This document shows positions 1-12,163 of a stretch of DNA of 64,000 bases, piece by piece. The DNA comes from Cinnamomum chago (lineage: Eukaryota > Streptophyta > Magnoliopsida > Laurales > Lauraceae). The notes beneath the pieces are model-generated. The model was given only the letters and a program-made list of their open reading frames with translations, ran no database searches and was not told the origin of the DNA. The position numbers were made by a program, and so were the translations under genes. Each line of letters starts with the position of its first letter. Positions within the stretch are counted from its first letter, which is position 1. Location: contig CP142451.1 in assembly GCA_038049695.1 (NCBI GenBank), positions 71,936,001 to 72,000,000 of the forward strand, in the 5' to 3' direction.

Positions 1-492
1 GCATTTAATTGTATTCACTTGTATCTCATTATATGCTAGTTTAAGCATAGTTTTTGAGATTAAAAAAAACCCTTGCTGTAAAGGTTTATGCTTAGCCTAT
101 TGAAAAGCATATGAGATTGTATAGGTTAATGCTTAGCCTTGAGTAAAAAGCATTCTTAGTTGTAAGGTTGGAGGTTAGCCTAAACCTTAAAATAGATAGT
201 GGAACACCGGTAGAAATACCAGGAGTGGATGTAGGCATGATTGGCCGAACCACTATAAATTTCCTTGTTATGATGATTGTGTGGATGATGCACTTAAATT
301 TATTCTTTTCTTATCAATGTCAACTTTGATTGTATTCATTGGTTCTTTACTTGGTTTTAGACCTTTCATCAATAATCAAGTTAATGAACTATCAAAACAT
401 AATTGATATTGGTTTAAAGAAGAATTGGGCATTGGAATTGAGTGTACCCTATTCACCCCCCACCCTCTAGGGTTTGGTTCTGGACTTTCACA
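1..492 (+). mobile_element. 3' part of an LTR, same family as the solo LTR at 20930
   Basis: The window opens inside an LTR. Its reverse complement matches the left end of the 20930-23136 LTR: the shared blocks are the CTAGAGGG..GGTGAATAGGG segment, the TAGTGGTTCGGC segment and the repeated GGCTAAGC(A/T) segments. The last bases before 493 are TTTCACA, a usual LTR 3' end. No primer-binding site follows, so this is a 3' LTR or a solo LTR. The family is probably Ty1/copia, judged only from general LTR look. No coding sequence is present. Confidence 0.6.
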
Positions 493-3030
493 AAGATCCA
501 GTTAAAATCTCAATTAATAGATTTAAACAATAACCTTTAATTCAAGCCCTAATTGACAAAGTCAAATTAACAAAATCATAACCTGAACCTCAAACTTAAA
601 TCAAACCTTAACCAACACAATTATAATTGACAACCCCACCTAAATTCAAACTTTAAGACCATAGTCAAAACCCAATTAAAACGATAAGACCATGCCACAT
701 CCAGAAAATAAAGACATCTCTCAACCAAGAAACGAGTTAGAATACCCGAAACTGACATAGAAATACCCAAGAAACCGTCGAACAAGTAGCCACCCAACAA
801 GCAAACACTTAGGGGCCACTACAGGTGCGCCCAAGTCACCCCAGACACCTGGGCACCCATACAGGTGCGCCCAACCCCCCTGGTTAGACCCTAGGACTTG
901 CCTTGGTTGCATTTCGTCTTACGAACTCCGACTACATCACACTTAAAGAACAGAGACCTAAAACCAACCCGGGATACAGATCTATTAACATAGAACATTT
1001 GAAAATCCAAATTTAAGCGGAAGAATCCTAGAAAGACCTAAAATCCAAGAACCAACCACTTGGGCGCCACCACAGGTGCGCCCAAGTCCATTTCTAGCCC
1101 CTGGGATCACCGAATCCCTATTCGTCTCCAATCTTGATCCAAGTCATTACCCCAGAACCAATAACAGTCCTGAAATCGAAATTTCAATCAACTGAAAACC
1201 ATTTGGAATCTTGAACTGAAGACAGACGATCAAAAAGAATCGAAACATAACCTGGGCGCCATTACAGGTGCGCCCAAGTCACCCAACATACCTGGGCGCC
1301 CACACAGGTGCGCCCAACTCCCTAGTCCAATCCCGAGACGCGCTTCGGTTGCATTTCGACTCCCAAGCTCAAACCCTAGTCACACTTAAGGTCCAGAGAC
1401 TCAAAGCCAATTCCAGATTTAGAATTTGTTAACATAGATCACCTGAAACTTCCAAATTCAAGTGAACGAGTCCCGAAAATAACCAAAACCCATGAACCAA
1501 CCACTACAGTGGTGCCCAAGTCACCTAGAAGCACTTAGGCGCCACCACAGGTGCGCCCAAGTCACACTCTAGCCCCGGGACCACCGAATCCCAATTCACT
1601 TCAAGTCTCGACCCAAATCAATATCTCAGTACCCTTACAGAACCAACAATAGCCTTGAAATTAAAAATTCAATTAACTTAAACCCATCCAGAACCTCAAA
1701 CCAAGGTTGAGCGACCAAAGAATATCAAATTCTGACTTGGGAGCCACTGCTAGTGTGCGCAAGTGCACAGAACTACTTAGGCACACACATAGGTGCGCCC
1801 AAGTCCTCTGTCAAATCCGAGTTGTGAACTCTGGTTGAGTTTCGAGTTCCGGACTTAAGATGATTAAAATAAACAAACCCAAAACTTAAAACAACATCAG
1901 AACAAAAATTTACACTTAGCAAAACTCCCCTAATTCCAAAATTAACATCGATATCATCACCGCTAGCCAAACCACACAGAATCAGCCACTTGGGTGCCAC
2001 TGCTTGTGCGCCCAGGTCCTCCACCAACCCCGTTTCACCGATTTGGACATCCATTCTTCTCTCAAGTCAAAATCTGGAAAAATAGAACCTTAATATATTT
2101 ACAAAAACACATTAATCAGAACCTTAAAACATCCCTGAATCACTCTTATTCAACCTTCAATTAAAAAAAAATCAAACCAATTAAAAACTTACTCAACAAA
2201 CTGCTTTGCCATAGGAATTATCAAACTTAGGTTATTTGCACCCTAGGAATAAATCGAACTTCTCTCATTAGGTAATTTAGAGTAGTAGGCTTCGTCCCAT
2301 CACTTTTCCTATTCTGTTAAGGAATTGGGAGAGCTGATGTGGGAGGTCTAGGACCTTAGGTTAGGGTTAATTCGATGATCAGTAATAATGCATTAATCAC
2401 GTAAATCCAAATAAAAATCCCCTAGTTAGGCCCTTCTAGCCCAATATCAAAAATCCATAAAAACTATAAAACCAACAAAATAAACTCAAAAAGATTTTTC
2501 CTTTATTTCTTCCACCTTAGGTGCTAGATATTTAATCGAACTTAATGATAAAAGGGAATAAAGAACTGATTTCGAAAATTGAATAAATGAGAATGACGAG
2601 ATGAGATGAGTGAATTCACACACACTTTTAAACACTTAAGGCCCATTAGCCACCCTAAAAACAAACACTGGCCCAGCGGCCACCTCCAATCAATTATGAC
2701 CCATCGATCTTTCACTTTTTACCACTCGTGTATCGCACACGAAAAACACAGAAATCACAAGTCAAAGTCTCATTTGCATCATCATTTTGGCTTGAAAAGT
2801 CAGCCTTTAAAACCTATTTTGCCAGGGGATTAGAAGGGGGTACCTGGGAACGGGGCCGATCCTCTTCTTAAATATTTGGCACCTCCCCCTTTTATTTTCT
2901 TTATTCTAATTATTTTATTTTACTTGGATACACTATGATTTTGCTATGTGAGGATTAACCTTATTTGGACTTTAATTCATAACCCTGAATTGACCCTATA
3001 TTAAAGAGACCCAAATTAATGTGACAGGAA
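493..3030 (-). mobile_element. LTR-like repeat in minus orientation, unclassified
   Basis: No coding sequence is visible. The stretch has the make-up of a long plant LTR read on the minus strand: a TATA-like AAATATTTAAG near 2865-2876 (minus), a pyrimidine-rich leader, and downstream of it (lower coordinates) a GC-rich palindromic block at 848-2030. It resembles in design, but not in sequence, the LTRs at 32421-35113 and 36099-37715, which look like chromovirus (Del/Tekay-type) LTRs. Neither terminus could be fixed with a target duplication, so it may be a fragment. It lies at the left edge of the surviving part of element A. Confidence 0.4.
848..2030. repeat. Imperfect tandem repeat with GC-rich inverted arms
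   Basis: Units beginning CCTGGGCRCCC or CTTAGGCACAC start near 848, 1291 and 1776, giving a period of about 440-485 bp and nearly three units. Each holds one or two copies of a hairpin of the form CTTGGGCGC-loop-GCGCCCAAG (clearest at 1058-1085), and shared stretches such as GGTTGCATTTCG and CACCGAATCCC. The arms are well matched while the spacers have drifted. Confidence 0.75.
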
Positions 3031-3036
3031 AACCGT

Positions 3037-3054
3037 TGTGTTGCCGGCAACACA
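3037..3054. repeat. 18-bp perfect palindrome
   Basis: TGTGTTGCCGGCAACACA is its own reverse complement. It sits between the LTR-like repeat to the left and the internal region of element A to the right. Its role is unknown and it may be part of an element terminus. Confidence 0.8.
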
Positions 3055-5369
3055 TTAGATGAGAAGAAGAACCCACCCATTTATTTTCTCCCATTTTTCT
3101 TCAGCCTTGGTCGAAGAACAGTGTTATGGCCGCTACCGTAGCTGGCGATCGTGATCCATTGATTTTGAGGGTAGCCGAAATCCTCATTTTCGACGTAAAA
3201 TTTAATTAGCACATATAGATGAATGGAGATTTCCCAAGCCATGTGCGCGAGGGTCAAAATTCACATCTGACAGGCGGTCCGGAAAGTGGACAGCTCAGGA
3301 TAAGAACTCATGGCGGTAGTGTCCTCCGTACTATAAAAAGCCCATGCATTTCTGCCATCCTGTAGACATCCAAAGCGCTTCACCATGCTCGAAGGCGCTC
3401 CAACAAAGCCTTGAGAAAAGCCCAACTGCAGGGCAAAACGAGAAGGGACATATGGTTAGATGTCAACAAAAAGATGTATGCAGTACACCATCGTGCCAAC
3501 ACGTATATTAAAAAGCCACCCCTTCTCTGCGTTGGTTAAGGAGTAATTTCCTTCTTGACCTTGCCCTGGTGGAGTTGTGAGGGGACCAAAATCAGAAGCC
3601 TTCTTCCACAACTTCGGAGAAAGCTTCACTAAAGATTGCCCTATCTCGATGTCCCTGTATCGTCGGATCCTCATGCGCGCAAATAAAAGAGATTCGAAGA
3701 CGGCTTTACCCCTAGCCAACTGAATCATGAAAGGATCATCATCCTGGGCAGCACCCAACTGGTGGAAGCCAAGACAATGGTATACATACCATGAATAAAA
3801 TATATGGGCTGAAAAGACCCTATTCATAGGGAGCCCAAGCCGAACCAAGAAAATAAAAGTCTGCAGCTCGGTGTACAAATAGGAGTAAAGAGCAGGCACC
3901 AAAGCGAGCTGCTCTCCGAACACCATCTGACAAGCTGGATAAATACAATGCGGCCTGATGTACGTTCCATCTCCACCAATAAAGACAACCTCACCCAGCC
4001 ACCAAGTGAGGTAAACAGCGAGATCTCTCTTCAGAGCAATGTCAGAACAAATGACACTTGTGCTTACGAAGATATCCTTTAAGTCTTCTCGCATGACAGA
4101 AGTCTTCTTCGAACCCGGATTCTTAGCTCTGGCTTCTCGGGTCATGCTGTCAGAAGACTCTTTGCTGTCAAAGAAATTGAGGGACGAAGAGTTAGAACTC
4201 TTCCAACTACTAGACCTAACTTTCGAGCCCTCCTTCTCCTCCAAAAAATCATAGAAGGTGACAAGCTAAAAGTACAGAAGCCGACTGCTCCTCAAGGACA
4301 CTGTCGATAGGCATGAACTCCTCATAGAGTTTGCCAAGGATATGCAACCCAGTAATGGCACTCAACTCCTTCAAAGAAACCAATCACACCATTCGTGACA
4401 CCAAAGGTGTTGGTATGCAGAAGGAAAGACTCCAACATAGCCATGAAGGCCTCGTCGGAAAAGATCATGGTCTCCCTAAAATTACAGACCATATCAAAGA
4501 TCCCGGCTTCCTTCAGAATGGCGCCACCAATCCACAGGATGCGATAAGTCCATGATTCCCAAACTAGGTCAGCACTGAAGCAGCCGCGAAGTTGAAAAGG
4601 CCTCACCCAATTGTTGCCGTCACCGTTGAAAATACCAAGGCCCACTAGTCTCAAACCAACTGTCGAATAATCAGAACACTGGTAGCTACTGGCCGGCATA
4701 ACCATGTCCTGGCAAGCGACTTCCCCACATATCCAGAAGGACCGCCAACAAAAATCCAGGTCTTGATCACATTGGTCCTTTTCACCCAGCTTGGAGGATC
4801 ATCCCCCTTAGAGCATGCCGGAGAAAGGCTCATGATTGAGAAAGTACGATAAAAAGTCGACTGGGTAGCAACAGTTCTCTCCTCGCCATCAGTTGCGTAA
4901 GAGAACTGAAAACACCTCCTTTGGTATGTCATGTCATTAGGGACTACATCACCGAAGAGAAAGGTAAGCTTGGGCACAACGTTCTGATCGTCCATAATCC
5001 AAGGACGATTGCTTACCATGATCTTGTAAAACTCTTCATCCTTGAGAGCGATCAATTGCTGCCCCATCTCATCCGTGTTGAGAGAGTCACACTCTTTCAA
5101 GTTTCTCTCCATATACTGGACCTTCTCCTAGGTCTGCTGAACGGTCGTATTGGAAGATCTAATAGATCGGCAGGGTGCGTGGGTAACAAGCCCCTTACCT
5201 TTGTCAGTCATAGAGGAACCACCTACAAAGGTTGGAAAAGAAAAGGGATCAATCATTAAAATGATAGAATTTCGCTAAAAGATTTGGCGAAACTTTCGCA
5301 TGGTTCCGGGGCAATTCCAAAGAAAAGGGAAACACCCAAAAAAGACAGGAAGCTCGAAGATGGTCTCAA

Positions 5370-5610
5370 CATCGCTGCGAGCTCATAGTCAATGGAGGAT
5401 TCTTAAAGAAGGCTTGGACTCAAACATTGATGCGAGATCAAGTAAATCTTCTCAAATCTCCGCAAGATTGGGAAATGGCTAAACATTACTGCGAGCTCCA
5501 AACTCCAAACTTGCAAATCTTCTCAAATCTTTACAAGATTGAGAGATGGCTCAACATTGTTGCGAGCTCAAACTCCAAGACTTGCAAAGATTTCCAAGTA
5601 TACACTATCA
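5370..5610. repeat. Short tandem repeat, units of about 80 bp
   Basis: Three degenerate units carry TTGCGAGCTCAAACTCCAA, AATCTTCTCAAATCTCC and CAAGATTGRGARATGGCTAAAC. They lie in the internal region of element A. No reading frame is shared between units. Confidence 0.6.
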
Positions 5611-5859
5611 TATCATGCTCTCAATTCAATTTACAACAAAAATCATGCATAGAAAGGAAATTGTCATGCATTAGATGCTAGGAAACCCTTGACAAAAGTT
5701 TGAGCAATTCCAACCCAACTTGGTCAATACCAATAAAACTTTGTCTAAGCCAAAACTCATGTTGGCTTGACCTAGAGACTCTAGCCTTTTTATTTGATGC
5801 ATCAAACAAAAGGATGCATGAACATCTTGATTTGCTTAAACCGCATTATCATGGTGAGC

Positions 5860-6160
5860 GAAAAAAGAAGAAGAAAGAAACCTCCTAAAAAAAAAGAGAG
5901 AGAATAAAAGGAGGAAAAAAAGAGAAAAGAAAGAAAGAGAAGAAAAAAAAATGGGCTGGCCCATAGGCGGCCCACTGCCACATGACCATACGGCCAGGTC
6001 TGTATGACCTTGTCCGAATGGCCACAAAAGAAAACGAGAAAAAAAGAAAGAAAAAAAAAACACGAGAAAAAAAAACGTGAAAAAAAAAGAAAGAAAAGAG
6101 AGAAAAAGAAAGAAAAGAAAAAAAAATAAAAGAACAAAAAAAAGAAAGAACTTTTTTTTA
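5860..6160. repeat. Purine-rich low-complexity tract
   Basis: Nearly pure A/G on the plus strand with a short mixed insert at about 5950-6030. On the antisense strand it is a long pyrimidine tract just downstream of the predicted splice donor at 6204, so it would lie in the first intron of the antisense gene. The matching tract in element C is at about 28110-28330. Confidence 0.7.
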
Positions 6161-6340
6161 CCATCTTACTTTTACATGGGGTTTTCTTGGAAAAGAAGAC
6201 TTACTTGAAGCCATTGATGGAGAAGAAGAAGAAAAGCATGAAGATCCTTGAAGAAGAAAAGCTCTAGCTCTTGGCCTTGATGCACTCATGAAGGTTTTTG
6301 CAAAAGAAAGCAATAAAAGGAAGAGATCCAATCTTCATTT

Positions 6341-6350
6341 GCTTTTATAG
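6341..6350 (-). promoter_or_regulatory. TATA box of the antisense gene, element A
   Basis: CTATAAAAGC on the minus strand lies about 130 bp upstream of the antisense ATG at 6214. The corresponding box in element C is at about 28508-28517, about 115 bp from its ATG. Confidence 0.55.
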
Positions 6351-7251
6351 AAGAGAGCAAGCCAAAGAAGGAAGCAAGATGAAAAGCAAGGAGGTAAGTG
6401 CTACAAATTAGCAACATTTCCAAAAGATAGATACTTTGAGATATTCTCTCCCAAAATAAAGGGAACTTGAGAAATTCTCTCCAAGTAAGGATATTTTTAG
6501 ATATTCTCTATTCAAAGGAGATATTTTTAGATATTCTTTACAAAATGACACCACACGAGATCTAAGCCATCTATAAATCTTAAAGTCCCATGGGTTAGCC
6601 CACATGAGACAGGTTTGGCCATCTAGGCACTAAAAGGGACTTCCTATAAAAAAATCCCTCTTACCAAGAGCTTACAAAATTGTTCCATGCCTTTTTTGAG
6701 TTGATTGGACCAAAAAAAAAACAATCAAGCCTCATGAGCTTCCAAAATTCAAATCATCCAACCTCATATACCAAATTGAGCCAAAACCTTGAAATTGACA
6801 TTCCACAAAAATCCAAACCACTCCAATGGACCCAAAATAGTCCCAAAGAATGACAAAAAACCAAACCCTGACCCCCCCAACTTGCCACATATAGCTTGTT
6901 AGGTCATAAGGTCAAAACCAAAAACCAAACCTGACCCCCTAACGTGCCACAGACAACTTGTTAGGTCACAAGGTCAAAATAAAAAACCAAACCTCGACCC
7001 CCTAACCTGCCACATATAGCTTGCTAGGTTACAAGGTCAAAAAGAAAATCTAAAACCCAAATCCAAATCTCTCATGTTATTTTCAAAACTTTACCTTGAG
7101 ATGGTACGTGTTCCTTCTCTCTGCCATGGAATTCCCTGGAAACTCAAAAGGCCACTCTCTTGGTCAAGTCAGAAGCTCTCCTTCAAAGTTCTCTTCGAGG
7201 CATATCGACTTCAAAAGTTATGCAACTCATCGCTGTACCTCGAGGGGCATT

Positions 7252-8812
7252 TGTTGGCACCAAAAATGTCAATTTGCCTCTTTAACATTAAGAAGCCACA
7301 TGAAGCTGCATCCTACCACAAACAGGCAATGCTACTTTAATCATCAAATCATATTAGAATCAAACAAAAACCGCAAGATCCTTCAAAACAGCCAAAAGAA
7401 GAGTACACATGAAGTTTCGGTCCATTTCAGCATTGTTTAGCCTAACTTCACTCCTCCAGCAACTGAACAGGAGCTCCAGGCGGCGACAACGTCGAAAACA
7501 TTAGATATTCGATCAGAGCCTATGGATGGTCTCAAAACACCTCCAAAAGGCTCCATATCAAGTTTCAGGTCAAATCGACAACGTTTGAACATCAACCATC
7601 GAACAACAAAATCAAGCCTCTCTGCAGCGAGAACCACCGAGGCCATCACTCATCAAACAAAGCACATGGGTGACTTCAAAAGGCTTCCAAAGGGCTACAC
7701 GTTAAATCTCAGGTCATTTCTACAACATTTGACTAGACTTTGACTCTCGGAAGCCAAATCAGGCCTCTCGACGACAGAGCTCCTCAAGACGATGATTCCC
7801 AGATCGAAACTAATGGATCACCTCAAAATGACTCCAATAGGCTCATTGTCAAATTTCAAGTCAATCAGACATCAGTTGACCGTACATCAAAGTGCGACAT
7901 CTTCCTAGCGATAAAATCAAGAATACTAGAGATAGGACCCCACGCGGCTTCAAAACTCAAACAAAAGCCTATGGTTTGTCTCATTTATTGCTCAGCGGGC
8001 TTCACCTCAAATTTTAGGTCATTCCGACATTGTTTGACCCAGTTTTGGATTTTGATGGCAAATCGGCAACTCTTCACTACAAAGTCTTCGGTTTTCTCGG
8101 AAAATAAAAAACTTTGCGCTTTGATATATAAGGGTTCTCATCCAAATTTCTGTAATGAAATCAAGCCAATACATGTACAAAGATGTCAGGAAAAATACCG
8201 AAGAAAAAAAGAATCGGAAAACTGGAATGACGACCTAAAATCGGCGACCAAATGGAGAAAAATTCGTAAGGTGCATGGTCACCGGATTTCCTTCGAAAGA
8301 CCATTTTTTGGCCCCTTTTTGCATTTCGAGATGTCTGGCTCCTATAGTTTTCCAAAAATCTAACTTTTGAGGCACGAAATCCGTCGATCTTAGTCAACAT
8401 CATGGATCCACCGTCAAAAGCATGGAATCGTCATCGATCGCTTCAAAATCGCCGACCGGCTAACCAAGAAAGTACACTTTCTGCCCGATCAATGAAGAAA
8501 TTGACAAGACAAATGGTACTGGCCCATTGGTAGCAATCAATGCCTGAAGTTGCATGGTCATCCAACATGGATCAGCATGAAGATCCATCGGCGATCATCA
8601 CAAAAAGAATTCCAAAAGACGCAGCATGGCCCGTGACTCTTCAATTGCTTCGGCGACCACTTGATACAATTAATGGCCCATTTTATGACAAGTTAATGCA
8701 ATCATTAACTCATTATTTTGGATGGCCCAATCAAAAGCAAGGAAAAAGGAGTTACAAGTCAGCCACAATCATGGCATTAAACCTCGTAACTCCTCCCATC
8801 ATGGAGTTTAAT
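7252..8812 (+). mobile_element. 3' LTR of element A, first piece
   Basis: Begins TGTTGGCACC right after a polypurine tract, so it is a 3' LTR. It runs parallel to the C LTRs (TGTTGACACCAAAAATGTC...) through the GGTCATTTCGACAT/GTTTGACC blocks. It stops at 8812, where another LTR has inserted, and resumes at 35119. It has fewer of the 158-bp units found in C (total LTR about 2.54 kb against 2.88 kb). It is noticeably more diverged from C's LTRs than those are from each other, so it is older. Confidence 0.8.
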
Positions 8813-9275
8813 TGTAAGACCCCGACCCGAGTGAACCCGATTAGTGTTAATTAAGTCATGTGTTAGTCTTAAACGTAATTAGTAGTCTTGGACTAAGTTG
8901 GGTTTGGAATAACTTTTGTAATAGTTTTGGGGAGATTTTGATTGCTTTGTGATTAGTGGGGCCCTTTGAGGGTTCATTTTTATGACTTTGCATGTGCTTG
9001 GGGATTTATCAGAGATTCTTGCATTCATTATTTTAATCCCGTTTTACTTATATTGTTAATCCTCACAACTTTTATGTTGGTCCCGTGCCCGTCCGATATC
9101 CCGAAACCCGATTTCCTAGCCTTAAGGGCAAAACAGTCTTTTTATAATAAATCTGTACCCAAATTTTGATATCTTCGAAACCCACGAAACATATATTTTT
9201 TGGAAACTAGATATTTTAGCGATCATTTCTTCCTTCTTCGTCGAATTCATTAGAAGTCCCGAAAGACATGATTTC
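8813..9275 (+). mobile_element. Solo LTR (probable Ty3/gypsy chromovirus), first piece
   Basis: Starts TGTAAGACCCCGACCC and continues, after the insertion of element C, at 32421-35113, ending GGGGTAGCGACA. The pair TTAAT at 8808-8812 and 35114-35118 is the 5-bp target duplication. The two pieces total about 3.16 kb without a primer-binding site or coding sequence, so this is a solo LTR rather than a full element. The start and end resemble Del/Tekay LTRs (TGT..ACCCCG to GGGGT..GACA). The lineage is an inference. Confidence 0.75.
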
Positions 9276-9882
9276 TGTTGACACCAAAAATGTCACTTTG
9301 CCTCTTCACATCAAAAGCTACATGGAGCCGCATCCTACCAAAACTAGGCAGGCGCCACTTCAAGCATCAGATCTTGTCAGAATCAAACAAAAACTGCAAG
9401 GTCATTCAAAACAGCCAAAAGAGAGGTACACATGAAGTTTCGGGCCATTTCGACATCATTTGGCCTAGCTTCACTTCTCCAACAGCTAAGCAGCAGCTCC
9501 CGGCGACGACAGTGTCGAAGACCCCAAATCTTCGATCAGAGCCTACGGATGGTCTCAAAATACCTCCGAAAGGCTACATGTCAAGTTTCAAGTCAAACCG
9601 ACACCGTTTGACCCTCCATCAACTCTCGAGCAGCAAGATCAAGCCCTTAGGTAGCGAGAACTACCGAGGTCGTCATTCATCAAACAAAGCACATGGGCGG
9701 CTTCTACATACCTTCAAAGGGCTGCACAACAAATTTCAGGTCATTCCGATGACGTTTGACCCAGTTTCGATGCTCGGAAACAAATCAAGCCTACTGGCGG
9801 CGGAGCACCCCGGGACCATGGCACCCAATTCGGAGCTTGTGGATCATCTCAAAATGACTCCAGTAGGCTCCCCATCAAATTT

Positions 9883-10400
9883 CAGGTCAATTGGACATCG
9901 TTTGACCGAAAGTCAAAGCTTGGCATTTCCCTCGCGGTGAAATAAAGGCAAGCGTTTGCATGAATCCAAATGGCTTCAAAACTCAAACGAAAGCCTATGG
10001 TTGGTCTTATCTACTGATGGGGGGAGTCACACGTCGAATTTCAGGTCAATCGGACATCGTTTGACCAGAAGTCAAAGCTCGGCATTTCCCTCGCGGTGAA
10101 ATAAAGGAAAGCGTTTGCATGACTCCAAATGGCTTCAAAACTCAAACGAAAGCCTATGGTTGGTCCTATCTATTGATGAGGAAGCTACCCATCAAATTTC
10201 AGGTCAATCGGACATCGTTTGACCGAAAGTCAAAGCTCGGCATTTCCCTCGTAGTGAAATCAAAGTCAAGCGTTTACGGGACCCAAAACGGCTTCAAAAC
10301 CTGAACAAAAGCCTATGGTTGGTCTCGTCTATTGCTCAAGAAGCTACACGTCGAATTTCAGGTCATTCCGACATCGTTTGACCTAGTTTCGACGCTTGAC
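9883..10400 (+). repeat. Tandem units of about 158 bp inside the C LTR
   Basis: AGGTCAATCGGACATCGTTTG recurs at about 9883, 10043, 10201 and (slightly changed) 10362. Each is followed by TCAAAGCTYGGCATTTCCCTCG and AAGCCTATGGTTGGTC. The 3' LTR has the same array at about 30150-30660. Element A has one or two units and B none clearly, so unit number explains much of the LTR length difference. Confidence 0.8.
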
Positions 10401-11338
10401 AAAAAAATCGGCAGTTCTCCACAGCAAAGTCTTCGGCTTTTCAGAAAATTGGAAACTATGCGATCCGATTTGCATGGATTCTCGTCAGGTTTTCTTGAGG
10501 GAAATCCAGCCAATAAATGAGAGGAAATTCCAAGAAAAATTCAGGAGAAAACAGAAGCGAAAACGGACGAAAAACGACGAAGAAAAGGTGACCGGAAGAC
10601 GGCGGACCATGGGGAACAAACCCCATGGTCGCCGGCGACCATGGAGGTCCGGGCCGCCTGACCTCGCTCAAAAATCCCATTTTTCGGGTACTTTTCGCGT
10701 TTCGAATTGATTGGCCCCTGTGATTTTTCCAAAATCTGATTTTTTATACATGATATCCGTCGATCTTTATCAACATCACGGATCCATCACTGGAATCATT
10801 AGATCATCATCGGACGCCTCAAGATCGTCAAACGACTAACCAAGAAAGCACACTTTCTGCCCGCCCGATCGCGAAATCGACTGGACAGATGTTGCTGGCC
10901 CGCTGACATCAACCAATGTCTGAAATTGGATCACCATCCGACATCAAATGGTATGTGGGTCCATTGGTGATCATCGCAAGAAGAATCCCAAAGGATGCGG
11001 CATGGCCCGCGACTCTTCAAGCGCCCAGGCAATCAATTAATGAAGTTAAATGACCCGTTTATGGCAAGTTAGTGCGGTCATTAACTCATTATTTTGAACG
11101 GCCCAATCAGAAGCAAGCAAATGGGAGTTACAAGTCCAAGTAATCATGACATTAAAATCATGAAACTCCCATCATCATGAAGATTAAAGGTGATTAAATG
11201 CCCATCACTCTCCATCGGCCAATCAAATTCAAGGAAAAAGGAGTTACAAAACAAGTAAATAAAAACTTGTAACTCCTCCCATCATGAGCATTAATACCAT
11301 AAATGCTCATAAACTCTCCTAAATGGCTACCAAAGGCC

Positions 11339-11346
11339 TATAAATA
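11339..11346 (+). promoter_or_regulatory. LTR TATA box, element C 5' LTR
   Basis: TATAAATA in the context GGCCTATAAATAGGAGGG. The same box lies at 31594 in the 3' LTR, and related boxes lie in LTR A (about 35268) and LTR B (about 43140), always followed by GGAGG(G)TCATTC. Confidence 0.75.
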
Positions 11347-11482
11347 GGAGGGTCATTCCAAGGGAAACAGGATCCAGAGAAAAATCGCCAGAAAATCATT
11401 CAAAAATCCTCGGAGAAATCTCTACAACTCTGCTCCTTCAAGAAAACTCTGCAGCAACCAACACTACAAGGTGATCAAAGCC

Positions 11483-11506
11483 CCTTGGGGGGCCACCCCC
11501 CCAAGG
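11483..11506 (+). other. Conserved 10-bp stem with 4-nt loop in the LTR
   Basis: CCTTGGGGGG and CCCCCCAAGG are perfect inverted arms around CCAC. The site is 144 bp after the TATA box, so it should lie in the transcribed part. The identical stem is at 31738-31761 (3' LTR) and at 43294-43317 in the much more diverged LTR B. In LTR A (35419-35448) the left arm is kept and the right arm is replaced by a run of C. Confidence 0.75.
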
Positions 11507-11830
11507 CCACCTCTCCTTCTATCCAACATGGCTAGATGCGGCTTTTCAGCCCGTCTACTCAGCTTTTTACCGGATATAGGACCTTACCTTGGTCCTTATC
11601 CTCTAAAAATCTGAGGTTGGAGCCAAGCCAAGAAATCAAGCATCAAAGTTCTCATCTGAAGGACGATGGCGGAGTCCATACATGACTCACGACTGTCGAT
11701 CTGAACGGGTCCCCCACAATCGCATGAGAAGTTAGATTCCATTTCTTTCTTTTCTATTGTATTGTATTTTTTCTTAAAGAGACACAAAATTCACATTTCC
11801 TGTCTTTTCATTATTGATGAGATTTGTAAA

Positions 11831-11910
11831 CCGCCTTTCACGGCAAAATCGCCTTTCACGGCACCAAAATCGCCTTTCACGGCAAACAAAGAAAATTGCC
11901 TCTCACGGCA
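11831..11910 (+). repeat. Short CGCCTTTCACGGCA repeats in the LTR
   Basis: Four copies of (C/T)GCCT(T/C)TCACGGCA spaced by short A-rich linkers. The set recurs at 32086-32165, 35784-35818 and 43645-43725 in the other LTR copies, with unit number varying between copies. Confidence 0.8.
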
Positions 11911-12163
11911 TTCAAAACAAACTTGTCTCTTTTCTTTAAAATATGTGTGCAATGGAAAGTTAGGAAAAAGTTTGATTTCCTTTCTACTTGTGAAGGTGAA
12001 TCTCCGGATCACTACTCTAAATTCCAAGTAGAAAAGAAAATCTGGCATACCCACAAAAATGTTGATACCCGCCTTTCTTTCTTCCCTCTCCCTCCTTCCG
12101 GACCCCGACAGACCCGGGGCGGATGGCAGCGGAGGAGGAACGGAGGGGCGCGGTCCATCAAGT

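Larger units (their letters stand above)
3456..6214 (-). pseudogene. Antisense gene of element A (fossil)
   Basis: Tat-lineage elements such as Retand, Grande and Ogre relatives are known for an extra gene on the opposite strand between pol and the 3' LTR. Here the predicted start is ATGGCTTCAA at 6214-6205, directly followed by a splice donor GTAAGT. The coding remains on the minus strand are a 153-residue stretch (4651-5112) and a 262-residue stretch (3456-4244) with a Ser/Lys-rich beginning and an Arg/Tyr-rich end. I do not recognise a catalytic domain. The same start and donor occur in element C. Function is unknown. The gene looks broken, with a few interruptions. Confidence 0.55.
3055..7251 (+). 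mobile_element. Tat-like Ty3/gypsy element A, internal 3' part
   Basis: This is the region between the end of pol and the 3' LTR of a Tat-lineage element. From about 6180 to 7251 it is clearly related to 28380-29541 of element C: the same antisense start, the same AGATATTCTCTCC repeats, the same CAGCTTGTTAGGTCACAAGGTC repeats near 6890-7040, and the same polypurine tract CGAGGGGCATT next to the LTR. No gag or pol of this copy is in the window. The element is broken and its 5' half is missing here. The left boundary is approximate. Confidence 0.7.
9276..12160 (+). mobile_element. 5' LTR of element C
   Basis: 2885 bp, from TGTTGACACC to GGTCCATCA, followed by the primer-binding site. It carries four tandem blocks near 9883-10400, a TATA box at 11339, a strong hairpin at 11483 and short CGCCTTTCACGGCA repeats at 11831. 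It is near-identical to the 3' LTR at 29542-32415. Long open frames inside it (for example 9278-9940) are LTR sequence and not genes. Confidence 0.95.

Noticed and set aside
5802-6164. Phe/Ser-rich open frame on the minus strand, and a similar one at 28101-28490
   Set aside because: These are translations of purine/pyrimidine low-complexity tracts in the presumed antisense intron.
7740-8363. 207-residue open frame
   Set aside because: Lies wholly within LTR A and has no domain or conserved start.
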